A DNA stretch of 64,000 nt from Allomuricauda sp. TY007 (GTDB lineage Bacteria; Bacteroidota; Bacteroidia; Flavobacteriales; Flavobacteriaceae). The stretch covers positions 62,001 to 126,000 of the forward strand of contig NZ_WUEG01000008.1 in the NCBI RefSeq assembly GCF_010468565.1, in the 5' to 3' direction. The notes below the pieces were generated by a model. It had not been told where the DNA came from, searched no databases, and was given only the letters and a program-made list of their open reading frames with translations. Position numbers and translations under genes: made by a program. Below, one piece after another: positions 32,095 to 43,742 of the stretch. Each line of letters opens with the position of its first letter. Positions within the stretch are counted from its first letter, which is position 1.

Positions 32095-33378
32095 TTATCT
32101 TTTTTCCAACGGAACAAAGCTTCTTAGGTTTTCCCCTATATAGACTTGTCTTGGTCTTCCAATGGGTTCTTTTCTAAGTCTCATTTCTCTCCATTGCGCA
32201 ATCCATCCCGGTAATCTGCCGAGAGCGAACATTACGGTAAACATTTCTGTGGGTATGCCCAAAGCGCGGTAAATAATTCCTGAGTAGAAATCTACATTGG
32301 GGTATAGTTTTCTATCCACAAAGTAGCTGTCTTCCAAGGCTTCTTTTTCCAATCCTTTGGCAATGTCCAAAATAGGGTCTTCAATACCTAAGTTGCCCAA
32401 TACTTCGTCAGCTGATTTTTTAATGATCTTTGCTCTTGGGTCAAAGTTTTTGTAAACACGGTGTCCAAAGCCCATTAATCTGAAAGGATCATTCTTATCC
32501 TTGGCCTTGGCCATATATTTTTTTGTATCACCTCCATCGGCTTCAATCGCCTCCAACATTTCCAAAACAGCCTGATTGGCACCTCCGTGCAGTGGTCCCC
32601 AAAGCGCGGAAATACCCGCGGAAAGCGAGGCAAAAAGTCCTGCATGTGAGGAACCAACAATACGTACAGTGGATGTAGAACAGTTTTGTTCGTGATCTGC
32701 GTGCAAAATCAATAATTTGTCCAAGGCATCAATAGCAATCCTATCTCTCTTATACTCTTGGTTAGGTCTTTTGAACATCATTTTATGAATGTTCTCGACA
32801 TAACCGAGGCTATCATCACCATAATCCAAAGGAAGCCCTTTTTTCTTGCGCATGGTCCAAGCCACCAATACAGGGAACTTTGCCAATATACGGACAATGG
32901 AGTTGTACATAGCCGATTCGGATGACACGTCCACACAGGACGGGTTGAAGGCCACCAATGCACTGGTCAATGAAGATAACACTCCCATTGGGTGTGCCGA
33001 TTTTGGAAACCCGTCCAAAATCTTTTTCATTTCCTCATCCACCTGCGACTCTTCTTTAATATCGCTATGGAATTTTTCCAACTGTTCTTTGTTTGGCAAT
33101 TCACCAAAAATCAAAAGATAAGCTACTTCCAAAAAGTCGGCTTTCTCGGCTAAATCTTCAATTGAATACCCTCGATACCTCAAAATCCCCTGCTCACCGT
33201 TTAGGAAAGTAATGGCACTTTCACACGATCCGGTATTTTTGTAACCGGGGTCTATAGTCACCATTCCTGTTGAGGACCTCAAGGTTTTAATATCTATGGC
33301 CAATTCATCTTCAGTACCTTTGATAACGGGGAATTCATATCTTTTCCCCCCATATTCGAGTATAGCTTTATCCGACAT
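32095..33378 (-). CDS. gltA: Citrate synthase
   Basis: 427 residues; condenses oxaloacetate and acetyl-CoA at the entry of the TCA cycle. Landmarks: ITFLNGEQGILRYRGYSIED, the histidine motif ILHADHEQNCSTSTVRIVGS, GALWGPLHGGANQAVLEML-type (SALWGPLHGGANQAV) with active-site His, and MGFGHRVYKNFDPRA with the third catalytic region. Length and the N-terminal beta domain are those of the hexameric Gram-negative type. Downstream of glgA on the same strand with a 119-bp gap. Confidence 0.98.
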   Translation of the reverse strand: MSDKAILEYGGKRYEFPVIKGTEDELAIDIKTLRSSTGMVTIDPGYKNTGSCESAITFLNGEQGILRYRGYSIEDLAEKADFLEVAYLLIFGELPNKEQLEKFHSDIKEESQVDEEMKKILDGFPKSAHPMGVLSSLTSALVAFNPSCVDVSSESAMYNSIVRILAKFPVLVAWTMRKKKGLPLDYGDDSLGYVENIHKMMFKRPNQEYKRDRIAIDALDKLLILHADHEQNCSTSTVRIVGSSHAGLFASLSAGISALWGPLHGGANQAVLEMLEAIEADGGDTKKYMAKAKDKNDPFRLMGFGHRVYKNFDPRAKIIKKSADEVLGNLGIEDPILDIAKGLEKEALEDSYFVDRKLYPNVDFYSGIIYRALGIPTEMFTVMFALGRLPGWIAQWREMRLRKEPIGRPRQVYIGENLRSFVPLEKR

Positions 33379-33497
33379 TTTATATTTTAATAGATTAGTA
33401 AAAATAGAAAGCGGAAAATACGAAAAACCGCAGCCATTAACAATTTCCAGCCACTATTTGTGTTGATATTAACGCGAAAATGATATAGAAAATTTAC

Positions 33498-35036
33498 TTA
33501 ATCGAACTTGTAAAGTAGTTTGTAATATTGATCAACGGATTTCTCCCAGGTGAAACGCTTTTTTCTTGCCGCGGCCTGTATTTTTTTCCAGGTTGGTTTA
33601 TCATTTTCAAACACATCCAGAGCTATATCCAAAGCTTCCAACATGTTTTTTATTTTCTCGTCGTAACTGTCCCCATCAAAGGCAAAACCAGTTTTCATGT
33701 GCTCCACCGTATCCTTTAACCCTCCCGTGTGATGGACCAAACAAGGATTGCCGTTTCGCATGGCCAACATTTGGCTAATGCCGCAGGGTTCAAAAAGGCT
33801 GGGCATAAAATATAGGTCGGACTCCAGATACATGGAGTCAATCAGCTTTTCCGACTGGCCATTGGTAAAAACAAAGTTCTTGTGTTCGTAGCTCAACTTT
33901 CTAAAAAGCTCCTCATACTCCGGTGCTCCGGTTCCCAACAACATAAATATACCATCGACCTTCTCCAATTTTTTCAATATTTCCACAAAGGCTTCGGGCG
34001 AGCGCATAAAAAAATAAAACTTTTGCTCGGTTAATCGAGCAACACTGGATGCAATGAATTTTGGTCGCAGCTCCACAAAATCCATGATTTTCTCTCCTGT
34101 ATGTGCCAAAAAATCGGCTTTGTATTTTTTATCCTCTTGCTGTAGCCACCTGAACAATGCCTTGACCGTATTTCGGTAAATATTACCTTTCTTTTCTTTG
34201 TTGATGTTTTTGTAATTGCACCCGTTCAAAATACCAAACAAGCGCCCTTCCTCATCTGCTTTCTGCAAATCTTTTTCCAATCCCTCCCCTCCAATGAATT
34301 CGGGCGGGGAACTGGGCAGCAACACATCTTCTTTATAGGATGGTGATACGGTATGTACGGCATCTGCAAAGCGAATCCCCACGGCCATAAGGTTGATACA
34401 ATCCTGATACCTGTAATCCATCAACTTTTGATAATCCAAGGGTACGTTGGGGAACCAATTTTTTACGGAGGAATAATTATTGTCAAATGGACGTATGCCC
34501 TGAATGGCCAGGTTATGGATGCTATAGACTATCCTAATATCCTTAAGGTTGGTATAATCCGGATGATATTCGCGCAGAAACAACAATAGGCTAGAGTGCC
34601 AATCATGCAGGTGTACCAAATCCACGTCCCCAAACGCTCCCTGTTTTATAGCTTCTGCCACTGCTGTACAAAATATAAAATACTTAATGGCATCGGTATA
34701 GAAAGGTTCCTCTGGATCGTTATGGTATATGTGTGCAATATCCCCGGCCTCAATCTCTGGATGATGCAGTACATAATGGAAAATATTTGGGAACTCCTTT
34801 TTAGGTTTCACCTCATATAATTCTGCTGTGTAGCTTAAGCCCCGTAGCGTAAAATTTAAGGTAGTTCTGGGCAATCCTCCATGATGCAGTCTTGAATAGG
34901 CCGGGACCACAACATGCACCTTGTCTCCCCGATCCGAAATTTGTCTGGGCACATCCCGAACCACGTCGCCCATACCGCCCGCTTTACAATTTTCCAAAGC
35001 ATCATTTTCGGCGGCAACAAAAAGAAAGTTATTCAT
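33498..35036 (-). CDS. glgA: Glycogen/starch synthase (GT5)
   Basis: 512 residues. The N-terminal glucan-synthase domain has the sugar-nucleotide lysine motif CKAGGMGDVVRDVP near residue 18 and HLHDWHSSLLLFL; the GT-B C-terminal domain has SVARLTEQKFYFF and the EX7E-type segment LFEPCGISQMLAMRNGNPCL, then HHTGGLKDTVEH. It elongates alpha-1,4-glucan from ADP- or UDP-glucose. No other glycogen gene is next to it. Slight sequence departures from bacterial GlgA are typical of the Bacteroidota form. Confidence 0.88.
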   Translation of the reverse strand: MNNFLFVAAENDALENCKAGGMGDVVRDVPRQISDRGDKVHVVVPAYSRLHHGGLPRTTLNFTLRGLSYTAELYEVKPKKEFPNIFHYVLHHPEIEAGDIAHIYHNDPEEPFYTDAIKYFIFCTAVAEAIKQGAFGDVDLVHLHDWHSSLLLFLREYHPDYTNLKDIRIVYSIHNLAIQGIRPFDNNYSSVKNWFPNVPLDYQKLMDYRYQDCINLMAVGIRFADAVHTVSPSYKEDVLLPSSPPEFIGGEGLEKDLQKADEEGRLFGILNGCNYKNINKEKKGNIYRNTVKALFRWLQQEDKKYKADFLAHTGEKIMDFVELRPKFIASSVARLTEQKFYFFMRSPEAFVEILKKLEKVDGIFMLLGTGAPEYEELFRKLSYEHKNFVFTNGQSEKLIDSMYLESDLYFMPSLFEPCGISQMLAMRNGNPCLVHHTGGLKDTVEHMKTGFAFDGDSYDEKIKNMLEALDIALDVFENDKPTWKKIQAAARKKRFTWEKSVDQYYKLLYKFD

Positions 35037-35102
35037 ATGGGAGAATTTGAATGGGTGTTTAGTTGAACCCTTAATTTAACCAAACTTTGTTATTGAAACA
35101 AA

Positions 35103-35134
35103 AAAAAGCCTTTCCCATTTGAGAAAGGCTTTTT
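35103..35134 (-). terminator. Rho-independent terminator behind eno
   Basis: A perfect 12-bp stem (AAAAAGCCTTTC with GAAAGGCTTTTT), 8-base loop and a T run on the minus strand, 23 bp after the enolase stop. It isolates glgA from eno. Confidence 0.9.
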
Positions 35135-35156
35135 GTATGCAAAATTATTATTATGC

Positions 35157-36455
<1,299 letters not shown>

Positions 36456-36567
36456 TCAATGTTTTATAGTTGTGATTATTGGCTAAAGATACAAAAGGTA
36501 GCGTTTTTAGCTCCATGATATTACTCACAAAACGCACCTAAATACTTAAAAACAAAACTATATCGTT

Positions 36568-37680
36568 TTAGTTTTTACTGGCCTTGATCAAATCGAAGAA
36601 CTGGTCGAACAGATAATCTGCATCGTGTGGACCTGGACTTGCCTCTGGGTGATATTGTACCGAGAATACATCCTTGTTCTTCATTTTGATTCCTGCCACG
36701 GTCTGATCGTTCAAATGGGTGTGGGTGATCTCCAACTCTGCATTTGCTTCCGTCTCTTCCCTATTCACCGCAAATCCGTGATTTTGAGAGGTGATTTCCC
36801 CTTTGCCTGTTACCAGGTTCAAAATAGGGTGGTTGATTCCCCTGTGACCATTGTGCATCTTATAGGTGGAAACACCATTGGCCAAGGCCAATACTTGGTG
36901 TCCCAAGCAAATTCCGAACAATGGTTTGTCGGAGGCAATCATTTCTTTGGTGGCTGCAACGGCATCGGTCAACGGTTCCGGGTCACCAGGTCCGTTGGAT
37001 ATAAAATAGCCGTCCGGGTTCCATTCCTTCAATTCATCATAAGAGGTGTTATATGGAAATACTTTGATATACGCTCCTCTTTTGGCCAAGTTTCTCAAGA
37101 TGTTCTTTTTGATTCCGATATCCAAAGCAGAAATCTTGAATTCAGAATTTTCATCTCCGTAGAAATAGGGCTCTTTTGTGGATACTTTGGATGAAAGTTC
37201 CAAGCCTTCCATGCTTGGTACTTTGCTTAACTCTTCTTTCAATTCATCAATGTCGTCCACTTTTGTGGAAATCAATGCATTCATGGCTCCATTGTCTCGT
37301 ATGTAGCTTACCAAAGCACGGGTATCCACATCGGAAATGGCCAATAGGTTGTTCTTATCCAAGAATTCCAAAAGACTCATTTTGGCATCTGGCCTTGAAT
37401 ATTCATAACTGAAATTTTTACAGATAAGACCTGCAATCTTTACAGAATCGGATTCCACTTCATCTTCGTGGGCACCATAGTTACCAATGTGTGCATTGGT
37501 GGTCACCATCAATTGACCGTAGTAAGATGGGTCTGTAAAAATTTCCTGATAGCCAGTCATTCCAGTATTGAAACATACCTCTCCTACTGCGGTACCTTCT
37601 CTTCCCCCAACGGCCTTGCCATAAAAAATGGTTCCGTCCGCTAACAAAATCAACGCTTTTTTCTTTGTGTGATACTTCAT
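36568..37680 (-). CDS. carA: Carbamoyl-phosphate synthase small subunit
   Basis: 370 residues. The N-terminal CPSase domain (LILADGTIFYGKAVGGREGTA) is followed by a class I glutamine amidotransferase: nucleophile elbow PLFGICLGHQVLALA, HNGHRGINHPI, and the closing SVQYHPEASPGPHD with His and Glu. It supplies ammonia to CarB, which is not in the window. The position behind rplQ is common in Bacteroidota, but a terminator in between shows separate transcription. Confidence 0.98.
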   Translation of the reverse strand: MKYHTKKKALILLADGTIFYGKAVGGREGTAVGEVCFNTGMTGYQEIFTDPSYYGQLMVTTNAHIGNYGAHEDEVESDSVKIAGLICKNFSYEYSRPDAKMSLLEFLDKNNLLAISDVDTRALVSYIRDNGAMNALISTKVDDIDELKEELSKVPSMEGLELSSKVSTKEPYFYGDENSEFKISALDIGIKKNILRNLAKRGAYIKVFPYNTSYDELKEWNPDGYFISNGPGDPEPLTDAVAATKEMIASDKPLFGICLGHQVLALANGVSTYKMHNGHRGINHPILNLVTGKGEITSQNHGFAVNREETEANAELEITHTHLNDQTVAGIKMKNKDVFSVQYHPEASPGPHDADYLFDQFFDLIKASKN

Positions 37681-37717
37681 TTTGTGCTCTAGTTTCAGTT
37701 AAGATAAAAAAACATAA

Positions 37718-37747
37718 AAAAAGGATAAGTTTTCACTTATCCTTTTT
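37718..37747 (-). terminator. Terminator of the ribosomal protein operon
   Basis: A perfect 13-bp stem (AAAAAGGATAAGT with ACTTATCCTTTTT) and 4-base loop, followed on the minus strand by more T. It lies 30 bp behind rplQ and closes the rpsL-rplQ unit. Confidence 0.92.
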
Positions 37748-37777
37748 CCTAAAATATAATAGTTAATATCATTCTTC

Positions 37778-38284
37778 TTATTCTTCAGAATCGTCAGTTT
37801 TGGTTTCAGCTGCTGGAGCTGGTGTCTCAGCCTTCTTGGCACCACCGCCACCTCTTCTACTTCTTCGGGTCGATTTCTTCTTAGGCTTACCTGCGTTGTA
37901 TAGCTCGTTGAAATCTACCAACTCGATCATCGCCATGTCTGCGTTATCTCCCAATCGGTTACCCAATTTAATGATTCTTGTGTAACCTCCCGGTCTGTCA
38001 CCTACTTTTTCGGCAACTGTGCTGAACAATTCTGTTACGGCCTCTTTACTGCGCAAGTTACTAAAAACAACCCTTCTGTTGTGCGTACCTTTCTCGGTAG
38101 TCTTGTTGTTCTCAATCTTTGCTTTTGTAATCAAAGGCTCAATAAACTGTTTCAACGCCTTGGCTTTTGCAACCGTGGTGTTGATTCTTTTATGCTCTAT
38201 TAGGGAACTTCCCATATTGGCCAACATGGCCTTTCTATGGGCAGCTGTTCTACCTAAGTGATTAAACTTCTTTCCGTGTCTCAT
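37778..38284 (-). CDS. rplQ: 50S ribosomal protein L17
   Basis: 168 residues. The conserved core ([20 protein letters not shown], then [15 protein letters not shown]) is followed by a basic and then Ala/Pro/Glu-rich tail of about 45 residues (starting [16 protein letters not shown]), longer than the E. coli protein, as often seen in this phylum. Last gene of the long operon; 60 bp behind rpoA. Confidence 0.98.
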   Translation of the reverse strand: MRHGKKFNHLGRTAAHRKAMLANMGSSLIEHKRINTTVAKAKALKQFIEPLITKAKIENNKTTEKGTHNRRVVFSNLRSKEAVTELFSTVAEKVGDRPGGYTRIIKLGNRLGDNADMAMIELVDFNELYNAGKPKKKSTRRSRRGGGGAKKAETPAPAAETKTDDSEE

Positions 38285-38344
38285 TGTTCTAAGTTACCAT
38301 CTTGCTACCAAATCCCAAACAATCAGGAGAGCAAAATATGATTA

Positions 38345-39337
38345 TTAATCTTTATCTAATTTGTATTTGGAAAGGTCCATACCAAATTGCAGGCCTTTGT
38401 TGATGACCAATTCTTCCAATTCGGTCAATGATTTTTTACCGAAGTTTCTGAATTTCATCAAATCGTTTTTGTTGAAGGAAACCAAATCTCCCAAAGTATC
38501 CACTTCGGCAGCTTTAAGACAGTTCAATGCCCTTACGGACAAGTCCATGTCTACCAATTTGGTTTTCAACAACTGACGCATGTGCAATGATTCCTCATCG
38601 TAGGTCTCGGTCTGGGCAATTTCATCAGCCTCAAGGGTGATGCGCTCATCGGAGAACAACATAAAGTGGTGAATCAAAACCTTAGCAGCTTCTGTCAAGG
38701 CATCTTTTGGGTGGATGGAACCATCTGTGATGATTTCAAAAACCAATTTTTCATAATCGGTCTTTTGCTCTACCCTATAGTTTTCGATGCTGTATTTTAC
38801 GTTCTTTACAGGAGTGTAAACAGAATCAACCGCAATGCTACCCAAGGGAGCATTGGATTTTTTGTTTTCTTCTGCAGGAACATAACCACGACCTTTTTCG
38901 ATAACAATCTCCATGTTGATGCTCACTTTGGGATCCATGTTGCAGATTACCAAATCTGGGTTCAACACTTGATATCCCGAAATAAATTTCTGGAAATCAC
39001 CAGCGGTCATTTGCTCCTTTCCGCTCACGGAAATTGATACTGTCTCGCTCTCAACATCATCAATCTGTCTTTTGAACCTAACCTGTTTTAGGTTCAGAAT
39101 AATTTCCGTAACGTCTTCAACAACGCCTGGTATAACAGAAAATTCATGTTCAACTCCATCTATGCGCACAGAAGTGATGGCGAAACCTTCCAAAGAGGAA
39201 AGTAAAACCCTTCTCAGCGCATTCCCAACTGTTAATCCATAACCAGGTTCCAAAGGGCGAAATTCAAATTTCCCTTCGAAATCTGTTGAATCGATCATTA
39301 TAACTTTATCGGGCTTCTGAAAATTAAGTAATGCCAT
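38345..39337 (-). CDS. rpoA: RNA polymerase alpha subunit
   Basis: 330 residues. The N-terminal assembly domain ([28 protein letters not shown]) and the C-terminal UP-element and activator-binding domain ([24 protein letters not shown], then [14 protein letters not shown]) are both complete, joined by an acidic linker. Preceded by rpsD at 21 bp, the classic alpha-operon order. Confidence 0.99.
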   Translation of the reverse strand: MALLNFQKPDKVIMIDSTDFEGKFEFRPLEPGYGLTVGNALRRVLLSSLEGFAITSVRIDGVEHEFSVIPGVVEDVTEIILNLKQVRFKRQIDDVESETVSISVSGKEQMTAGDFQKFISGYQVLNPDLVICNMDPKVSINMEIVIEKGRGYVPAEENKKSNAPLGSIAVDSVYTPVKNVKYSIENYRVEQKTDYEKLVFEIITDGSIHPKDALTEAAKVLIHHFMLFSDERITLEADEIAQTETYDEESLHMRQLLKTKLVDMDLSVRALNCLKAAEVDTLGDLVSFNKNDLMKFRNFGKKSLTELEELVINKGLQFGMDLSKYKLDKD

Positions 39338-39358
39338 AATTGGATTAATGTTGAATTC

Positions 39359-39964
39359 TTATTTAGAGTATAATTCGACGATCAGCTGCTCCTTGATGTT
39401 CTCAGGGATCTGAAGTCTTTCTGGGACGGCAACAAATGTACCTTCTTTCTTTTCAGAGTTCCATGTAATCCATTCGTAAACACTGCTATTGTTAGCCAAC
39501 GAGTCTACAATGGATTGTACGGATTTGGATTTTTCCCTAACACCAACAACATCTCCTGCTTTTAGTGAATAGGATGGAATGTTTACTACCTCTCCATTTA
39601 CGGTAATATGACGGTGCGATACCAATTGGCGTGCCCCTCTCCTTGATGGGGAGATACCCATTCTATAAACCACATTGTCCAATCGGGATTCACACAACTG
39701 AAGCAAAATCTCACCGGTTACACCCTCTTTTCTTTTGGCTTCACCAAAAAGATTACGAAATTGTTTCTCCAAAATACCGTAAGTGTATTTTGCTTTTTGC
39801 TTCTCCATCAACTGGATTGCATATTCAGACTTTTTACCACGGCGTCTGTTGTTACCGTGTTGTCCTGGAGGGTAATTTTTCTTTTCGAATGACTTATCGT
39901 CTCCGAAAATCGCTTCTCCAAACTTTCTAGCGATCTTTGTTTTTGGTCCTGTATATCTTGCCAT
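39359..39964 (-). CDS. rpsD: 30S ribosomal protein S4
   Basis: 201 residues. [17 protein letters not shown] opens it, and the S4 RNA-binding domain lies in [20 protein letters not shown] with [16 protein letters not shown]. The cysteine-based zinc site of some S4 proteins is absent. S4 nucleates 16S assembly and in many bacteria represses this operon; the 112-bp structured gap just upstream is a candidate site. Confidence 0.99.
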   Translation of the reverse strand: MARYTGPKTKIARKFGEAIFGDDKSFEKKNYPPGQHGNNRRRGKKSEYAIQLMEKQKAKYTYGILEKQFRNLFGEAKRKEGVTGEILLQLCESRLDNVVYRMGISPSRRGARQLVSHRHITVNGEVVNIPSYSLKAGDVVGVREKSKSVQSIVDSLANNSSVYEWITWNSEKKEGTFVAVPERLQIPENIKEQLIVELYSK

Positions 39965-40023
39965 CTTCTTTTAGTTTGAAAGTGCGATTATGAATTAAGG
40001 CTTATCCTTCGATAATCTAACTG

Positions 40024-40051
40024 CACCTTCGGGTGAAGACCCTTTTTAGGG
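40024..40051 (-). promoter_or_regulatory. Two small hairpins in the long rpsK-rpsD gap
   Basis: The rpsK-rpsD gap is 112 bp, against 1-21 bp between most genes of this operon. On the transcript it can form CACC-CGAA-GGTG (40024-40035) and CCCT-AAAA-AGGG (40040-40051). They are short but adjacent, and could belong to a leader recognised by S4 (inference). Confidence 0.35.
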
Positions 40052-40076
40052 GGCCGTTAAACAATATAATTGATAA

Positions 40077-40469
40077 TTAAACTCTTCTTCTTTTCGGTGG
40101 TCTGCAACCGTTGTGCGGAAGTGGAGTAACATCTACGATCTCTGTTACTTCGATTCCTGAGTTGTGGATGGAACGGATAGCGGATTCCCTACCGTTACCA
40201 GGTCCTTTTACGTACACCTTTACTTTTCTCAATCCTGCTTCGTGAGCTACTTTGGCACAATCCTCGGCTGCAATCTGTGCTGCGTAGGGGGTGTTCTTTT
40301 TAGAGCCTCGGAATCCCATTTTTCCAGCGGAAGACCATGAAATCACATCACCTTTCTTATTGGTAAGGGAAATAATGATGTTGTTGAAAGATGCAACCAC
40401 GTGCGCCTCTCCGGTAGCATCTACGACTACTTTGCGCTTTTTAGCTGTTTTAGTACTTGCCTTTGCCAT
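40077..40469 (-). CDS. rpsK: 30S ribosomal protein S11
   Basis: 130 residues, with the family signatures [20 protein letters not shown] and [20 protein letters not shown] at the end. S11 lines the mRNA exit platform. 12 bp behind rpsM. Confidence 0.99.
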   Translation of the reverse strand: MAKASTKTAKKRKVVVDATGEAHVVASFNNIIISLTNKKGDVISWSSAGKMGFRGSKKNTPYAAQIAAEDCAKVAHEAGLRKVKVYVKGPGNGRESAIRSIHNSGIEVTEIVDVTPLPHNGCRPPKRRRV

Positions 40470-40481
40470 ACTACCTACTTA

Positions 40482-40856
40482 TTATTTAGTTGCTTTTTTC
40501 TTGTTGGCAACTGTTTTTCTTTTTCCTTTTCTGGTCCTAGAGTTGTTTTTGGTACGTTGACCTCTCAATGGCAATCCAGATCTGTGGCGAATTCCACGGT
40601 AACAACCAATGTCCATCAAACGCTTGATGTTCATTGAGGTTTCTGAGCGAAGCTCTCCTTCAATGGTGTAAGCTCCCACTGCTTCCCTAATTTTACCGAT
40701 TTCATCATCGGTCCAATCGGAAACCTTGGTATCTTCACTTACTTGGGCTGCTGCCAAAATTTCTTGTGCCCTACTTTTACCTATACCGAAGATGTAGGTA
40801 AGCGAAATAACGCCACGCTTTTGTTTAGGTATATCTACCCCTGCAATTCTTGCCAT
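40482..40856 (-). CDS. rpsM: 30S ribosomal protein S13
   Basis: 124 residues: [20 protein letters not shown] at the start, the helix-two-turn-helix middle and the [20 protein letters not shown] signature, then a lysine-rich tail that contacts tRNA. 2 bp behind rpmJ. Confidence 0.99.
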   Translation of the reverse strand: MARIAGVDIPKQKRGVISLTYIFGIGKSRAQEILAAAQVSEDTKVSDWTDDEIGKIREAVGAYTIEGELRSETSMNIKRLMDIGCYRGIRHRSGLPLRGQRTKNNSRTRKGKRKTVANKKKATK

Positions 40857-40858
40857 AA

Positions 40859-40975
40859 TTACCCTTGTCTTTGTTTAAATCTAGGATTCTTTTTGTTGAT
40901 TACATACAATCTGCCCTTTCTGCGAACAATCTTGCAGTCGGCACTTCTCTTCTTTATTGATGCTCTTACTTTCAT
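40859..40975 (-). CDS. rpmJ: 50S ribosomal protein L36 (zinc-free form)
   Basis: A 38-residue protein found by reading the gap between rpsM and infA: it begins [20 protein letters not shown] and ends NPRFKQRQG. Three of the four zinc ligands of canonical L36 are replaced (Ser11, Asn27 and no His near 32; only Cys14 remains), so it cannot bind zinc in the usual way. Separated by 2 and 4 bp from its neighbours. Confidence 0.97.
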   Translation of the reverse strand: MKVRASIKKRSADCKIVRRKGRLYVINKKNPRFKQRQG

Positions 40976-40979
40976 GTAA

Positions 40980-41195
40980 CTAGTATCTATACGTAATTCT
41001 TGCTTTTGTTAAATCGTATGGGCTCATTTCCAACTTTACTTTATCACCGGGAAGCAACTTGATATAGTGCATACGCATTTTCCCAGAGATGTGCGCCGTT
41101 ACCACGTGCCCATTTTCCAATTCTACCCTGAACATTGCATTGGACAATGCTTCAATAATAGTCCCGTCTTGTTCTATTGCTGGCTGCTTTGCCAT
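40980..41195 (-). CDS. infA: Translation initiation factor IF-1
   Basis: 71 residues, a single OB fold: [20 protein letters not shown], then [20 protein letters not shown] and [20 protein letters not shown]. It blocks the A site during initiation. 3 bp behind secY. Confidence 0.99.
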   Translation of the reverse strand: MAKQPAIEQDGTIIEALSNAMFRVELENGHVVTAHISGKMRMHYIKLLPGDKVKLEMSPYDLTKARITYRY

Positions 41196-41198
41196 AAA

Positions 41199-42542
41199 TT
41201 ATGCTACTTTTCTGTTTTTACCGGTTTTCATTAAGCCGTCGTAATGTCTGTTCAACAAATAAGAATTTACTTGTTGTACAGTATCTATTGCTACACCAAC
41301 CATAATCAATAGTGATGTACCTCCATAAAACAATGCCCATCCGGCCTGTACATCCATCAACTTTACCACTACTGCCGGCAATACTGCCAACAAGGCCAAA
41401 AAGATAGATCCAGGTAATGTAATCAAGGACATTATTTTGTCCAAATAATTTCCTGTTTCCTTTCCAGGACGTATACCTGGTATGAAACCACCGCTTCTCT
41501 TCAAATCATCTGCCATTTTGTTCGTTGGCACAGTGATCGCCGTGTAGAAGTAAGTGAATATGATAATCAATACTGCAAATAAGATGTTATAAGCCAATCC
41601 GAATATATCGGCGAACTGTACTTCCATCCACTGACCTGCAGCGGTATCATTAAAAGTTCTACCAATCAAACTTGGTGCGAACATAATTGCCTGTGCAAAG
41701 ATAATGGGCATTACTCCAGATGCATTCAACTTTAGTGGAATGTACTGACGTGCTCCCATTACGTTCTTTTCGTACCCGCCAGAAGCTGTTCTTCTTGCGT
41801 ACTGAACTGGAATTTGTCTAACTGCCATTGTTAGGTAAACACTGGCCAAGATTACCAAGAACCAAACTATCACCTCGATCAACATGAACATGATACCTCC
41901 TGTGTTGTTGGTCGTTCTTGAAACAAATTCTTGTGCAAATGCTTGTGGCAATGTTGCGATGATTCCCACCATAATCAATAGGGAAATACCGTTTCCGATA
42001 CCCTTGTCGGTGATTTTTTCACCCAACCACATGGCAAATACACATCCTGTTACCAATATGATAACAGCTGGAACGATGAAATCCAAACCTTTACCTAAAA
42101 CAAATGCACTGTCCGGAACGCCCAAGGCACCAAGACCGTACAAATAGGCAGGGGCTTGAACGATACAGATACCTATTGTTAACCAACGGGTAATCTGATT
42201 GATGGTTTTTCTACCGCTCTCCCCCTCTTTTTGCAGTTTTTGCAGGTAAGGAATTGCAATTCCCATCAACTGTACCACAATGGAAGCGGAGATATAGGGC
42301 ATAATACCCAAGGCGAATACCGAAGCATTCGCGAAAGCACCACCTGTAAAAGCATTCAGAATACCCAAGATACCATTTTCAGTCTGGGTGGATAATTCCG
42401 CCAACTGGGCGGTATCAATACCGGGAAGAACAACTTGTGCACCGAATCGGTAGACCAATAATAATCCCAATGTTAGGATAATACGTTGTCTTAGCTCATC
42501 TATCTTCCAGATATTTGATATGGTCTCAATAAATTTCTTCAT
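41199..42542 (-). CDS. secY: Preprotein translocase subunit SecY
   Basis: 447 residues, ten membrane segments. The pore-ring and plug region follows GILGILNAFTGGAFANASVFALG-type sequence near residue 60; the cytoplasmic loops carry YARRTASGGYEKNVMGARQY and RSGGFIPGIRPGKETGNYL, which bind SecA and ribosomes. 11 bp behind rplO in the spc order. Confidence 0.98.
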   Translation of the reverse strand: MKKFIETISNIWKIDELRQRIILTLGLLLVYRFGAQVVLPGIDTAQLAELSTQTENGILGILNAFTGGAFANASVFALGIMPYISASIVVQLMGIAIPYLQKLQKEGESGRKTINQITRWLTIGICIVQAPAYLYGLGALGVPDSAFVLGKGLDFIVPAVIILVTGCVFAMWLGEKITDKGIGNGISLLIMVGIIATLPQAFAQEFVSRTTNNTGGIMFMLIEVIVWFLVILASVYLTMAVRQIPVQYARRTASGGYEKNVMGARQYIPLKLNASGVMPIIFAQAIMFAPSLIGRTFNDTAAGQWMEVQFADIFGLAYNILFAVLIIIFTYFYTAITVPTNKMADDLKRSGGFIPGIRPGKETGNYLDKIMSLITLPGSIFLALLAVLPAVVVKLMDVQAGWALFYGGTSLLIMVGVAIDTVQQVNSYLLNRHYDGLMKTGKNRKVA

Positions 42543-42553
42543 GCTATAACTTC

Positions 42554-43006
42554 TTATAAACTTATTGCCTCACCTCCAGCTGACTCGATAGCAGCTTTTG
42601 CGGAAGCAGTAAATTTATGAACAGATACCTTAAGTGATGCTTTTAGTTCACCATCACCCAATATCTTTACCAAATCGTTTTTGTGGGCCAATCCGTTCTC
42701 CAAAAGAGTTTCCAAGGTAACCTCGTTTTTAACAACGCCCTTATCTACCAACTCTTGTAGTTTACCTAAATTGATTCCAGTGTACTCTTTTCTGTTTATG
42801 TTAGTAAAACCAAACTTTGGTACACGTCTCTGCAATGGCATCTGACCACCTTCAAAACCAATCTTTTTGGAATATCCAGATCTAGACTTGGCTCCTTTGT
42901 GTCCACGGGTAGAAGTTCCTCCTTTACCGGAGCCTTCTCCTCGTCCTACACGTTTTCCTTCTTTGTGCACAGCGCCATCCGCTGGTTTTAGATTATTCAA
43001 ATCCAT
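42554..43006 (-). CDS. rplO: 50S ribosomal protein L15
   Basis: 150 residues. Glycine-rich N-terminal extension (KRVGRGEGSGKGGTSTRGHK) that threads into 23S rRNA, followed by the globular domain ending AAIESAGGEAISL. 13 bp behind rpmD. Confidence 0.99.
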   Translation of the reverse strand: MDLNNLKPADGAVHKEGKRVGRGEGSGKGGTSTRGHKGAKSRSGYSKKIGFEGGQMPLQRRVPKFGFTNINRKEYTGINLGKLQELVDKGVVKNEVTLETLLENGLAHKNDLVKILGDGELKASLKVSVHKFTASAKAAIESAGGEAISL

Positions 43007-43019
43007 GTGCCTTTATATT

Positions 43020-43199
43020 TTAAGCTTCCTCTGTGGAAACCAAGTGTTTTACCTTATTTACCATTCCAAGGATACTAGGAGTTGCTTCGTGCTCAACTAC
43101 CTGTCCGATCTTATGCAATCCAAGAGCCTCCAAAGTTCTTTTTTGGTTCTGTGGCTTTTTGATGCCGCTCTTTACTTGTTTAACTTTAATCTTTGACAT
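43020..43199 (-). CDS. rpmD: 50S ribosomal protein L30
   Basis: 59 residues, read directly from the gap between rpsE and rplO: it starts [20 protein letters not shown] and continues through [20 protein letters not shown] to KHLVSTEEA. The LGLHKIG stretch is the family hallmark. Spacing 12 and 13 bp to its neighbours. Confidence 0.98.
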   Translation of the reverse strand: MSKIKVKQVKSGIKKPQNQKRTLEALGLHKIGQVVEHEATPSILGMVNKVKHLVSTEEA

Positions 43200-43211
43200 G
43201 TTATCCTCTAT

Positions 43212-43736
43212 TTATCCTTTAAAGACTTTTTCCAAAGAAACTCCTCTTTGCTTTGCAACGGTGTCAGCACTTCTCAATTGCAACAAGGCATCAAAAGTAG
43301 CTTTTACCACGTTGTGCGGGTTGGAAGATCCTTGCGATTTAGACAATACATCCTGTACCCCAACAGCTTCCAATACGGCTCTTACGGCTCCACCGGCGAT
43401 TACCCCGGTACCGTGCGATGCAGGCTTGATGTAAACACGTGCACCACCGTATTTTCCTTTTTGCTCGTGAGGAAGTGTTCCTTTGTTCAATGGAATACGG
43501 ACCAAGTTCTTTTTGGCATCCTCGATAGCTTTAGCGATAGCTGTGGCAACTTCTTTGGATTTTCCCAAACCATGTCCAACAACTCCGTTTTCATCACCAA
43601 CAACAACTATGGCTGAAAAACCAAAGGCTCTACCACCTTTTGTTACCTTGGTAACACGTTGTACTCCAACCAATCGGTCTTTCAACTCCAGTCCACCTGG
43701 CTTTACTATTTCTACGTTTTTGTATTTCTGGTACAT
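43212..43736 (-). CDS. rpsE: 30S ribosomal protein S5
   Basis: 174 residues. The double-stranded-RNA-binding half ([40 protein letters not shown]) and the C-terminal half ([19 protein letters not shown]) are intact. S5 contributes to decoding accuracy. 6 bp behind rplR. Confidence 0.99.
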   Translation of the reverse strand: MYQKYKNVEIVKPGGLELKDRLVGVQRVTKVTKGGRAFGFSAIVVVGDENGVVGHGLGKSKEVATAIAKAIEDAKKNLVRIPLNKGTLPHEQKGKYGGARVYIKPASHGTGVIAGGAVRAVLEAVGVQDVLSKSQGSSNPHNVVKATFDALLQLRSADTVAKQRGVSLEKVFKG

Positions 43737-43742
43737 AGTTTA

